From positions 5,580,001 through 5,644,000 of the forward strand of contig CAVPTO010000003.1 in assembly GCA_963708675.1 (NCBI GenBank): DNA of 64,000 nucleotides. The letters are read 5' to 3'. The translations under genes and the position numbers were made by a program. Numbering within the stretch: position 1 is the first letter of the stretch; the number at the start of each line of letters is the position of its first letter. The notes beneath the pieces were generated by a model, which saw only the letters and a list, made by a program, of their open reading frames with translations, was not told the origin of the DNA and searched no databases. The DNA is from DATAXP01 sp963708675. GTDB lineage: Bacteria; Planctomycetota; Planctomycetia; Pirellulales; PNKZ01. This document shows, piece after piece, positions 1 to 8,094 of this stretch.

Positions 1-1
1 C

Positions 2-457
2 TATGATCGAAGCGCCGAACAAACCTTCCGCGAAATCGCCGCATCAACGAAGCGATCTGTTTCGACCCTGAATAACCAATACTGCCGCGCCTTTGAGTTA
101 ATCACTGGTCATCGTTACTCGCGCGAGCTGTGGTTCGCGATGTTCGGACCAATCAAGGTCACTGAACTGATCGGCAGCGACGCGGGTAGGACGCGACGTC
201 CTGCGACATCTCCGACGCCTCGGCCCGTGCCCGATAGCGTCGTGTCATCAGATTCTGAACAGGCGACAAGTGCCGGTTCCGTCGTCGGCAACGCTCAAGG
301 CGGCAGCGACACTGGTTTGGTCGAGCTACTCAATGATATTTCCACGATGGTCGGCCTCGGCAGGACCGATGCCCAAATTGCAGCAGAACTCGACCTACCG
401 CCCGAATATATCCCCTACCTCCGAAGCCGCGATGATCTCTCGTCACTCCGACCCTAG
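2..457 (+). CDS. 3' part of a sigma-region-4-like / HTH protein (5' end outside window)
   Basis: The frame is open from base 2 and ends at TAG 455-457, so this is the C-terminal 151 residues of a protein that begins left of the window. The first ~30 residues (TFREIAASTKRSVSTLNN) resemble the helix-turn-helix of sigma-70 region 4 or a small regulator. A Ser/Thr/Pro-rich linker follows, then a second HTH-like stretch near the end (RTDAQIAAELDLP). An internal ATG at 140 could be mistaken for the start, but the upstream frame reads as protein. It lies upstream of an excisionase-like gene and an integrase on the same strand, so it is probably cargo or regulation of the integrated element. Specific function not recognised. 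Confidence 0.5.
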   Translation, partial: YDRSAEQTFREIAASTKRSVSTLNNQYCRAFELITGHRYSRELWFAMFGPIKVTELIGSDAGRTRRPATSPTPRPVPDSVVSSDSEQATSAGSVVGNAQGGSDTGLVELLNDISTMVGLGRTDAQIAAELDLPPEYIPYLRSRDDLSSLRP

Positions 458-572
458 CAGTGGGCCGGAAAAATATCGCGCGCGTTAGATGGGAAGCCGG
501 AGAAAGTAGATCCCGTCAAGGATCTGCTTGAGAGCCGCGGCTTAAGCGTCTCGCTGACAGTTTCCATCTTCC

Positions 573-866
573 GTGGTTGACGACAGCTCAGATCGAGAAT
601 TTGTTTCGCCACAACAGTTTGCGTCGCTTAGCGGTCTCTCGCTAGCGACCGTCCGCCGCTACGTGGCTGACGGCCGACTACCCTCGGCACAGCCCGGCGG
701 TCCGGGCTGTCGTGTGCTCATTCCACGCAGTTCCCTTCTCACATTCACCACATCCCGCCGAGCCGCGGCTCCCGAACGGAAGCCAGCAAAGTCGGCGATC
801 GGGACGCCATCGCATTCAACAGAAAAGCTCCCCGGACCCAGCCCGCGCTGGGCCGCCAAGAAGTAA
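573..866 (+). CDS. Helix-turn-helix (excisionase/MerR-like) DNA-binding protein
   Basis: A 97-aa protein starting with GTG. Residues ~10-50 (SPQQFASLSGLSLATVRRYV then DGRLPSAQPGG and RVLIPRSSL) have the layout of the HTH_17/excisionase fold: recognition helix, a wing with the G-x-LP turn, and the 'I-P-x-S-x-L' end. The C-terminal half is basic and low in complexity. Six bases separate its stop from the integrase start, so the two are probably one transcript. By family knowledge such proteins act as recombination directionality factors or repressors for a neighbouring integrase. The role is inferred from position and fold only. Confidence 0.7.
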   Translation: MVDDSSDREFVSPQQFASLSGLSLATVRRYVADGRLPSAQPGGPGCRVLIPRSSLLTFTTSRRAAAPERKPAKSAIGTPSHSTEKLPGPSPRWAAKK

Positions 867-872
867 GAATAA

Positions 873-2099
873 ATGCCTAGAAAGGCCAAATACGAAGCGA
901 TTCGCTGCCAGCACTTCACATGGCGGCTCTCACGCCGTCATGGAGTCTGGTACGCTGACGGCCGCACAAATCCAATTGATGTCGGCCGCCATTCTCTGGG
1001 TACGCGAGACAAGGCGGAGGCCCGGGAACTACTTGCCCGCCTTGACGAAGCACGGGCGGTGCATTTCGGGCTCGTCGAGCCGAAGCAAGCGTTGCACGTA
1101 ACGCGAGCTGAGCTATTACTCGCGGACGGTCGGCGCCTCTATGAGGAGCATATTGGTCGCTCGCGTGTCGCCGGAGGGGTCAAGGAGTCAACCAAGAAGC
1201 GTTACCGGGCAGTGTTCGACAAGTTCATCCCCTGGGCGACAAGCAACGGCCTTCGTACCTTCGACCAACTCGATGCAGGCCTCCTGAATCGGTACGCCTC
1301 GCACCTGGAAAAGCTGGGGTATGCCCAAAAGACGTTGCTCAACGAGTTGACCACGCTGAAGCAGTGTGTCCGCTGGCTCATTGAAGACGGTAAACTCATC
1401 GGCTGCCAGCCGATCAAGCTGAAGTTACGGAAGGTTGAGAGCCAACGGGCATATTGCTATCGATCCGCGGAAGTGCGAGCAATTGTCGATCGATGCAATG
1501 CCAGCAAGCCGCTCAAGTGGTTGGCTGACGTGGTCATCGCACTCGCCTGCACTGGAATGCGGATCGATGAACTGGTGAACCTGAAATGGTCGGACATCGA
1601 TCTAGTTACTGACCACTTAACGCTCGCGGACGAGTCTGGTCGTTCGCAGGGGCAGTCTCCGCAGCGAACGCTGAAGAGCAGCCGCAGCCGGTCCTTTCCC
1701 ATCCACCCGGATCTGAAGGCGGTCCTAACGGTCGTCGCTCGGATCGATGACTACGTGTTTCACGGGCCGCGAGGCGGGCGGCTCAAGGCGGACACCGTGC
1801 GTCGCGTGTTGGTGCGCGATGTCTTGAAGCCACTGGCGCCGCTGTTTCCATCGAACGGCGGTCAGAGTTTCGTCGATGGGCGACTGCACAGCTTTCGACA
1901 CTACTTCGTAAGCATGTGCGCGTCGACGCGGGTGCCCGAGCTCACGGTTATGCACTGGGTCGGGCACGCGGATAGCAGCATGGTTCGCCACTATTATCAC
2001 GTGCATGACGAGGAGGCGCGGCGACAAATGAACAGCCTCAACCTTCTCGGCAGCGTCGTTGGGCGTTCCGACGGCGATGGTTCGGCAGGTTCTACATAG
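873..2099 (+). CDS. Tyrosine-type site-specific recombinase/integrase
   Basis: A 408-aa phage-integrase-family recombinase. Residues ~75-190 form the SAM-like core-binding domain (STKKRYRAVFDKFIPWA). The catalytic domain has the full set: Arg230 in CTGMRIDEL, Lys268, His339-x-x-Arg342 in LHSFRHYF, His365 in VGHADSS, and nucleophile Tyr374 in RHYYH. Nothing is truncated, so it should be active. Its 3' end lies ~145 bp from the 3' end of a tRNA-Ser gene, the classic position for an integrase whose attachment site is the tRNA 3' end. It follows the HTH gene with a 6-bp gap. The substrate element would extend leftwards out of the window. Confidence 0.92.
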   Translation: MPRKAKYEAIRCQHFTWRLSRRHGVWYADGRTNPIDVGRHSLGTRDKAEARELLARLDEARAVHFGLVEPKQALHVTRAELLLADGRRLYEEHIGRSRVAGGVKESTKKRYRAVFDKFIPWATSNGLRTFDQLDAGLLNRYASHLEKLGYAQKTLLNELTTLKQCVRWLIEDGKLIGCQPIKLKLRKVESQRAYCYRSAEVRAIVDRCNASKPLKWLADVVIALACTGMRIDELVNLKWSDIDLVTDHLTLADESGRSQGQSPQRTLKSSRSRSFPIHPDLKAVLTVVARIDDYVFHGPRGGRLKADTVRRVLVRDVLKPLAPLFPSNGGQSFVDGRLHSFRHYFVSMCASTRVPELTVMHWVGHADSSMVRHYYHVHDEEARRQMNSLNLLGSVVGRSDGDGSAGST

Positions 2100-2242
2100 G
2101 AGGAGGCAACGCCAAGTCGGCAAACGGGGCTCGCGAGAGCGTGCGATTGACACAGTCATTGACGCAGTAGTCCGCGCACGAAAAAGCCGTCACAGTAACC
2201 ACTATCCAATTAACGGGTTACAAAGACAGCTTAGACGCGAGG

Positions 2243-2270
2243 CGGAGGGCACGGGATTCGAACCCGCAAC
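2243..2270. other. Putative integration (att) site at the tRNA-Ser 3' end
   Basis: The T arm and 3' acceptor strand of the tRNA face a complete tyrosine recombinase 145 bp away. Known tyrosine integrases commonly recombine within tRNA 3' ends and restore the tRNA. No second copy of this segment is visible inside the window, so the other attachment half would lie left of base 1. Exact core limits cannot be set from one end. Confidence 0.45.
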
Positions 2271-2324
2271 CCCTTGCGGGGCACGACATTTCCAGTGTCG
2301 CCGCTAGCCATTCGCTTACCCTCC
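2243..2324 (-). tRNA. tRNA-Ser (anticodon GGA)
   Basis: On the minus strand the acceptor arms GGAGGGT and GCCCTCC pair (one G-U). The anticodon stem CGACA/TGTCG carries loop CTGGAAA with anticodon GGA. The long variable arm has a CCCC-GCAA-GGGG hairpin, as expected for a type II tRNA. The T arm has loop TTCGAAT, and the discriminator is G followed by CC, so CCA is not fully encoded. The D stem looks short (two clear pairs) and the total of 82 nt is slightly small for tRNA-Ser. Its 3' end faces the integrase. Confidence 0.88.
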
Positions 2325-2583
2325 GGAAAGTCCTACGTGGAATGCAGTTTGAGCGTCGAGAGTGATGCAGTCAAGCGCTGCTAATGTCTTGCGCACCATC
2401 GCAGTTACCGGAAAGGCAACGCGGGCCCGCGGACTTTCTTCGTCGCTCTCGATGATGACGACGCGGTCCGTGTCGAACATGTCGCCGTTGACTCGGAACT
2501 CATGGGCTCGCTACACCTGCAGTGACGCTCGTTGCATTGTAACCGGATGGGTAATCGAAGCCTTGGAACGGGGAGTCATATCC

Positions 2584-3444
2584 TTGGCCTGGATAAACGG
2601 TCGAACCGCGTTGCTGTTGATCTGCTTCGTGCGCTTCACATCAGTTGCGCAAGCCGATGAGCCGGCGCTCGACGCCGAACCGATTCGCTACAAGAGCGAC
2701 GGACTCGTAATCACGGGCATCGTGAGCAAGCCCCCAGGCGCCGGACCGTTTCCACTCATCGTGGTGAACCACGGCGGTTTCGAACCGGCCACGACGATGG
2801 GCGAGGTTTGCAAGAACCTGACCAGGCTCGGTTGCGTTGCGATCGCATCGGATTATCGCGGCGTGGGCGGCTCTGAAGGCATGCGGGAACTCGCCAAAGG
2901 CGAAGTCACTGACGTGCTGTCGGCGATCGACCACGCAGAGACGCTGCCGTTCGTGGATCGGAAGCGCGTCGCGATGCTCGGCTTCAGTCACGGCGGCTGC
3001 ATCAGTCTTTTGGCGGCGGCGCGCGATGACCGAATCAAAGCGGTAGTCGACTTTGTCGGACCAACCGACTTGGCCGAAGCGTACCGCTACTGGGTGCGGA
3101 CGGCCGACGAGTTGCCGACATCGAAGTTGCTTGCTGGCCTGTCGTCGCTGGTGGGTGGCACGCCCGACGAGGCGCCCGATGAGTGGCGATTGAGGTCTCC
3201 GTTGTTCGTCGCAGATAAGATCCGCTGTCCAGTGCTCATGTTTTACGGCGGCGTCGACGAACTCGTGCCGGTCGAACAGGGAGAAAAGATGGCCGCTGCC
3301 TTGAAGGCTGCCGGCAATACGCACGTGACGCTCGTGATCGAACCCGATTCGGGACACGAACTCAAGAAAGAAGCCTGGGTGCGTACGTTGCCTAAGTTAG
3401 GACTTTTCTTGAGCGAGCACCTCGTCAGGCCGAGTGCACCGTGA
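2584..3444 (+). CDS. Secreted alpha/beta hydrolase (dienelactone hydrolase / prolyl-oligopeptidase-like)
   Basis: The open frame extends upstream to 2362, but a TTG at 2584 is preceded by GGGGAG at 8-nt spacing and opens directly on a hydrophobic signal peptide (ALLLICFVRF...VAQA). The mature domain is an alpha/beta hydrolase with oxyanion-region motif VVNHGG, nucleophile elbow GFSHGG, acidic residue in YGGVDELVP, and His in DSGHEL, a full Ser-Asp-His triad. The fold and order match the DLH/S9 group that acts on esters or peptides; the substrate is unknown. It stands alone, convergent with the hybrid kinase. The start is the least certain part. Confidence 0.8.
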   Translation: MAWINGRTALLLICFVRFTSVAQADEPALDAEPIRYKSDGLVITGIVSKPPGAGPFPLIVVNHGGFEPATTMGEVCKNLTRLGCVAIASDYRGVGGSEGMRELAKGEVTDVLSAIDHAETLPFVDRKRVAMLGFSHGGCISLLAAARDDRIKAVVDFVGPTDLAEAYRYWVRTADELPTSKLLAGLSSLVGGTPDEAPDEWRLRSPLFVADKIRCPVLMFYGGVDELVPVEQGEKMAAALKAAGNTHVTLVIEPDSGHELKKEAWVRTLPKLGLFLSEHLVRPSAP

Positions 3445-3483
3445 CAACAACAAGCCTGCCGACGCTTACTCGCGGAGAAGGCG

Positions 3484-6400
3484 TCAGATGACGACGGTGC
3501 ACTCTTTTTGCACTCGATCGGTCAGCGCGGCGAGGACTTGTAACGATTCGCGCTCGGCGGCGGCAATGGCATCGGGAATGTCGCGCCATTGCTCGTCGTT
3601 GGCGAGCTGTTCGAGTTGCGACATGGCCGCGTAGGCTGCGTGCGCGGAGAAATGACTAACGGCGCCTTTCAGTGTGTGGGCGGCACGTTTTAGATCCTGA
3701 GCCTGCTGCGCGGTCGCCGACTTTTGAATGCTGTCGAGAAACTTCGGGCACTCTTGCAAGAAAACTCGCGCCACGTCCAGCGCGAGTGAACGATCGCCAC
3801 CAAACTGTTCAATCGCAGCATCCCAATCGATCGCAGGGACGCGGGGGGACGATGGCTCGGCAAGTCCGATGACATTCATGACCTTCACGCCGGGGACGCC
3901 GTCGGCAACGCGATGAGCGTGCGCGCAGCTTTCGATGGCTTCGAACAAAGCGCAGGCGCGAACGGGCTTCGACACGTAGCCGTCCATGCCGGCTGAGAGG
4001 CAGTGGTCGCGATCGCCCGGCAAGGCGTGCGCGGTCATGGCGATGATCGGAACGTGTCGCCCCGTGGCGACTTCGAGCTGTCGGATGGCGGCGGTCGATT
4101 CGTAGCCGTCCATGCCGGGCATTTGCACGTCCATGAGCACGACGTCGAACATCGCTTGCTCGATGGCCGCCACGGCCTCGATTCCGTTGTTGACGACGGT
4201 AACGTGATGGCCGCGGCGTTTGAGCATGCCGACAGCGACCACTTGATTCACTGGGCTATCCTCGGCCAACAGGATGCGGAGCGGTTGAGTCGTCGAGTGA
4301 ATGTCGTCTTCGGCGATCATCGGTTCGGTGAGTGGGAACGATCCGGCGACGACGGCCTGAATCGCCTCGAGCAACTCCGAAGGACGAACGGGCTTGGCCA
4401 CATGGGCGGCGATGCCATCGCGAAGGCAACGGGCGTTGGCGCCGGTCTGAGCATTGGGCGTGAGCATGATAACGCCGCCGGTGTAGACGCCGGTCTGCCG
4501 AAGGCGTTCGACGAGCGCGAAGCCGTCGGTGCCCGGCATGCGAGCGTCGACGATGAGCAGCGCGTGGCTCGTTCCTGAGGATATCGCGAGTTCGATGGCA
4601 TCCATCGCAGCTTCGGCGCTCGCGACCGCCGTCGCCGAGAGATTCCATCCGGCGAGCATCTCGACAAGAATGTCGCGAGTCGTTGCGTTGTCGTCGACAA
4701 TCAGAACCGGCGCGTTGCCAAGTTGAATGCTTGTCTGCTGAAGCGGAGGTGATGAGCATCGACACAGTCGTGCCGTGAAATGGAATCGACTCCCCTGCCC
4801 CGGTTCGCTGTCGATCCAGATTCGACCGTCCATCAGCTCGACAAGTCTTGATGCAATTGCCAGGCCGAGCCCCGTGCCGCCGTATTTGCGAGTTGTCGAA
4901 GTATCGGCCTGCACGAAGGCGCCGAACACGGCCTCTTGCTTGTCGAGCGGAATACCAATGCCGGTGTCGGACACGGTGAAGTGAAGCAGGCAGTCCGCCT
5001 CATCGCGATAGTCGACTTCGCTGCGCACTTCGACCACAACTTCGCCGGCATCGGTGAACTTGATGGCATTCACGACAAGGTTGACGATTACCTGCCGCAG
5101 ACGCGAGAAATCGCCGCCCACGGTCGTGGGCACTTCTGGCGATACGTGACAAGCGAGTTCCAGGCCTTTCATGTCGGCGCGAATCGCCAGCGGCTTGAGC
5201 AGATCGGTGAGCCGCTCACGCAGGTCGAATTCGGCGATATCGAGCTCGAGCTTACCGGCCTCACCCTTCGAGAAGTCGAGCACGTCGTTGATGACGATGA
5301 GCAGCGACTCGGCACTTTCACGCACGAGTCGCAGACAATCGCGATGCTCAAGCGTCTTGGCTGAATCGAACATCAGCTCGGTCATGCCGATGATGCCGTT
5401 GAGCGGCGTGCGAACCTCGTGGCTCATGTTGGCGAGAAACGCGCTCTTGGCGAGGCTCGCTTCCTCGGCGGCTTCCTTCGCGGTTTCAAGTTCTGCCTGG
5501 GCGCGCTTGAGAGCGGTGATGTCCCAGAAGATTGCCTGAGTGCCGCTGATGCGCCCCGCGTAGTCGTAAACCGGCGTCTTCCAAACCTGCACGTAGGTGG
5601 GCTGACCGTCGGGCGTTTGGTTCTTCTCGACGCGCTGCAGGACGTCGCCTGATGCGAGCACGCGACAATCGTCGTTGCGATACTTTTGCGCGAGATCGGC
5701 CGGATAGAAGTCGAAGTCGGTGTGGCCCACGACCTGTTCGGCGGTGTGGCCGAGCGTTTCGCAAAACAATCGGTTCGCGAACGTGAACCGACCTTCGACA
5801 TCTTTGCGAAAGATGTTCACCGGCAAGGTTTCGACCAACGATTGATATAACGACTGCGACTCGTGCAGCGCTTCGAGCACGCGTCGTTTCTTCGTCGTCT
5901 CGATGCCGTAGAGATTCACGTAGCCAGCCTCGACAACCGGCGTGAGCATGAACGCGTACGATTCGTCGGGGCATTCGATCTCGAACTCCGTGCCACGCCC
6001 TTCAACAAGCACGGCGGTGATGCGATCGCGCCATTCGTCGGGCACACAGTCGCCGAGGCTGCAGCGCCAGTGAGCGAGCAATCGCGTGCTCGCCTGATTG
6101 GCGTAAAGCAGTTTGCCTTGTCCGCCGACGCGGAGCATCGGGTTCGGGTTCTCGTCGGGAAAACGCGCGAGGCTGCGAATCTGCTCTTCGGCCTTGCGTC
6201 GTTTGGAAATGTCGCGGAAGAAGAATGTGAATATCGGCTGATCGTTCGCACTGCTGATGTTCATCACCACTTCGGCAGGAAACACTTCGCCGTTGGCGCG
6301 AACGAGCGGTATCTCTTGCCGTGTGCCGAGCATCGAGCCTTCGCGTGCGTTCAGGTAGCGACCGATGCGACGTTGCTCGTCTCGTTGCGACGGAGCAAAC

Positions 6401-7014
6401 AGAATGTCCTCAAGGCGATGGCCAACGACCTCGGTGCGAAGTCGGCCGAAGGTGCGTTCCGCCGCGCGGTTGAATTCGCAGATCGCCCCGTCGCCATCGA
6501 CCGAAACGATCGGGTCGAGCGACGATTCAAGGATCGCGTTCTTACGGGCTTCGCTTTCCTCGGCCCGACGCAGAGCGGCGTCGAGTTCGTCAGCAGGTTC
6601 GTCGGCGACATCGGACGCGCCGGATGTCGCATCACGGAGCGCCTCGCGCAGTTGACCGAAGGCGGCGGCACACTGGTCGAGGCCGGCCACCGTGGCATCG
6701 ACGTCTCCGCAACATTGGCGAACGATTGCCTCGCGGACCGCTTCGGCAACGATGTCGAGCGATGTCAGCGAATCAGCCAGTTCATATCGCCGTGAGGCAA
6801 GGCGAAGAGTCTCGGCCGTTGCGTATGTCCTTGCTCGTGCGTTGCCGACGTTGACAAGGCACGCAATGACGGCCTTCAGGACCTCGGCCACGTCGCGGCG
6901 GCTGTGATCGCCCAGGACGGCATGGCGGCGCGGAGTCGCGACAGCGAGGCGCTTTGCGCATCGCGTTTCGATGGCCTGCTGATGGGCCTGTATGGCCTGG
7001 CGTACGCCGCTCAT
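3484..7014 (-). CDS. Hybrid sensor histidine kinase with three PAS domains, two receivers and HPt
   Basis: A 1176-aa soluble multi-step phosphorelay protein. Order: an all-helical N-terminal sensor (~1-145, RsbRD-like in appearance); PAS domains at about 155-275, 285-375 and 385-505; HisKA with phospho-acceptor His532 in SHEVRTPLN; HATPase_c with N box Asn645/649, DTGIGI (683) and GGTGLGL (712); a first receiver (VDD 773, Asp823 in VDARMPG); a second receiver (AEDS 917, Asp962 in MDVQMPG); and a C-terminal HPt with His1113 in AAHTLKGA. This is a BarA/ArcB-type architecture lacking transmembrane segments, so it should sense a cytoplasmic signal. No DNA-binding partner is adjacent. All catalytic residues are present. 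Confidence 0.95.
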   Translation of the reverse strand: MSGVRQAIQAHQQAIETRCAKRLAVATPRRHAVLGDHSRRDVAEVLKAVIACLVNVGNARARTYATAETLRLASRRYELADSLTSLDIVAEAVREAIVRQCCGDVDATVAGLDQCAAAFGQLREALRDATSGASDVADEPADELDAALRRAEESEARKNAILESSLDPIVSVDGDGAICEFNRAAERTFGRLRTEVVGHRLEDILFAPSQRDEQRRIGRYLNAREGSMLGTRQEIPLVRANGEVFPAEVVMNISSANDQPIFTFFFRDISKRRKAEEQIRSLARFPDENPNPMLRVGGQGKLLYANQASTRLLAHWRCSLGDCVPDEWRDRITAVLVEGRGTEFEIECPDESYAFMLTPVVEAGYVNLYGIETTKKRRVLEALHESQSLYQSLVETLPVNIFRKDVEGRFTFANRLFCETLGHTAEQVVGHTDFDFYPADLAQKYRNDDCRVLASGDVLQRVEKNQTPDGQPTYVQVWKTPVYDYAGRISGTQAIFWDITALKRAQAELETAKEAAEEASLAKSAFLANMSHEVRTPLNGIIGMTELMFDSAKTLEHRDCLRLVRESAESLLIVINDVLDFSKGEAGKLELDIAEFDLRERLTDLLKPLAIRADMKGLELACHVSPEVPTTVGGDFSRLRQVIVNLVVNAIKFTDAGEVVVEVRSEVDYRDEADCLLHFTVSDTGIGIPLDKQEAVFGAFVQADTSTTRKYGGTGLGLAIASRLVELMDGRIWIDSEPGQGSRFHFTARLCRCSSPPLQQTSIQLGNAPVLIVDDNATTRDILVEMLAGWNLSATAVASAEAAMDAIELAISSGTSHALLIVDARMPGTDGFALVERLRQTGVYTGGVIMLTPNAQTGANARCLRDGIAAHVAKPVRPSELLEAIQAVVAGSFPLTEPMIAEDDIHSTTQPLRILLAEDSPVNQVVAVGMLKRRGHHVTVVNNGIEAVAAIEQAMFDVVLMDVQMPGMDGYESTAAIRQLEVATGRHVPIIAMTAHALPGDRDHCLSAGMDGYVSKPVRACALFEAIESCAHAHRVADGVPGVKVMNVIGLAEPSSPRVPAIDWDAAIEQFGGDRSLALDVARVFLQECPKFLDSIQKSATAQQAQDLKRAAHTLKGAVSHFSAHAAYAAMSQLEQLANDEQWRDIPDAIAAAERESLQVLAALTDRVQKECTVVI

Positions 7015-7132
7015 CGAAGGCTGACTTTCGCCTGAAAGTTAGTGAGCCTCGGTGACCGCTGATGGTCACCATGCTAACTGGGCGCGGCGGGCACTCAAAG
7101 CAAATCCTAACATTTCCGAAAGCATGTTTGTC

Positions 7133-7191
7133 TAGCCGGCGAGCTTGCTCGCCGCGTTGGGCCGCTGCGCGGCGAGCAAGCTCGCCGGCTA
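7133..7191. repeat. 24-bp perfect inverted repeat with nested palindromes
   Basis: Arm 7133-7156 is the exact reverse complement of arm 7168-7191, with an 11-nt loop. Each arm also contains its own palindrome (GGCGAGC-TT-GCTCGCC), so it can fold as one long hairpin or as a cruciform with side hairpins. It sits between the end of the methyltransferase gene and the start region of the hybrid kinase (both minus strand). It may act as a terminator or be a dispersed REP-like element. There is no obvious U tract. Confidence 0.8.
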
Positions 7192-7222
7192 AACGTCGGA
7201 TTGAACGACGCTGAATGTGGAA

Positions 7223-7894
7223 TCACGCATGACGCAGCCGATAGACGTCGATCGTCACCGTCACGGCCTCTTGCTTCCAAGGGACTTGCTCGTGAGCGAC
7301 CACGGCGAGGCGGTGGTTCTTGCAGAAATCAGGGAATTCAGCCGCGACACGCCGGCCAGGGTCGGTGACGGTCGCCTCGCCGTTGGGGGCCAGAAGTGAG
7401 CGGATCGTCTTGGCGACCAGATCGGCATAAGGTCTTTCGTAGAGCACGTCGGCCGCGACGATGCGCTCGAATCGGCTCAAATCGCTCGGCAAGTCGCGCC
7501 AGTCGACCATTCGCGTCGCGAGCGGAGGCAGCGAGTTCCGCAAGGCGTTGAGCGTCACGAATTGCAGGGCGTCGTCGTAGTAGTCGGTGGCAAGCACCTG
7601 GTATCCGGCGCGGGCGGCGACCAGCGAACACAGCCCAAGTCCGCAACCCAGCTCGAGCAGCGATGTCCCCTGCCCCTTCGTCACGGCCAGGCGCTCGGCC
7701 AGCACTCGGGCCGACGGCCAAAGGTCGGCCCAGTACGGTATGCGGTCGTCAAACTCGAACTCTTCCTCGTCGAGCAAATCGTCCGCATTGCGAGGTTTGA
7801 GCAGTTCGTAGCGATGGCCGCCCACCTCCAAATCGACACTGGCAATATCGAATCGAGCCTGAAGCGACTCGTACAGCGGCGGGGTTAAATTCAT
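7223..7894 (-). CDS. Class I SAM-dependent methyltransferase (Methyltransf_16-like)
   Basis: About 223 aa from the ATG at 7894; an alternative TTG at 7936 would add 14 residues. The family signature is clear: PYWADLWPSA ahead of the SAM-binding loop LELGCGLGLCSL, the acidic end of beta-2 (ATDYYDDAL), a DWRDLP motif, and AADVLYE after beta-4. This pattern is that of the protein-lysine / ETFB-type methyltransferase group (Methyltransf_16), which modifies proteins or small amines. The target here is unknown. No operon partner; the large inverted repeat follows its stop codon. Start choice rests on codon type and homology feel, as neither start has a strong ribosome-binding site. Confidence 0.8.
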   Translation of the reverse strand: MNLTPPLYESLQARFDIASVDLEVGGHRYELLKPRNADDLLDEEEFEFDDRIPYWADLWPSARVLAERLAVTKGQGTSLLELGCGLGLCSLVAARAGYQVLATDYYDDALQFVTLNALRNSLPPLATRMVDWRDLPSDLSRFERIVAADVLYERPYADLVAKTIRSLLAPNGEATVTDPGRRVAAEFPDFCKNHRLAVVAHEQVPWKQEAVTVTIDVYRLRHA

Positions 7895-8094
7895 GGGGGC
7901 GGCAATGGGGAACGGCCGGTCGACGGGTGGCGTCAAATTGTCACTCGAGAACTCGCATCAGAAACGGTGTTCTTACCCTTCGGCAAGGGCAAATTCGTTG
8001 ACTATGGTATTTCGATTCCGTTAGTCTATATGTGCCGCATTTCAGCCCGCCGAAGATGCCACGCTAACCTGCGACGGTGAAGGGGTGATTCTAC

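Noticed and set aside
2059..2307. Short plus-strand protein ending in GTGFEPATPCGARHFQCRR
   Set aside because: This is translation of the tRNA-Ser gene in antisense, a well-known false gene type.
3434..3634. Riboswitch or leader structure between hydrolase and kinase genes
   Set aside because: The convergent gap is under 40 bp and no conserved RNA motif could be recognised; the apparent structure is inside the HPt coding region.
5863..6795. 310-codon plus-strand frame inside the hybrid kinase
   Set aside because: Antisense shadow; the minus strand encodes three PAS domains here.
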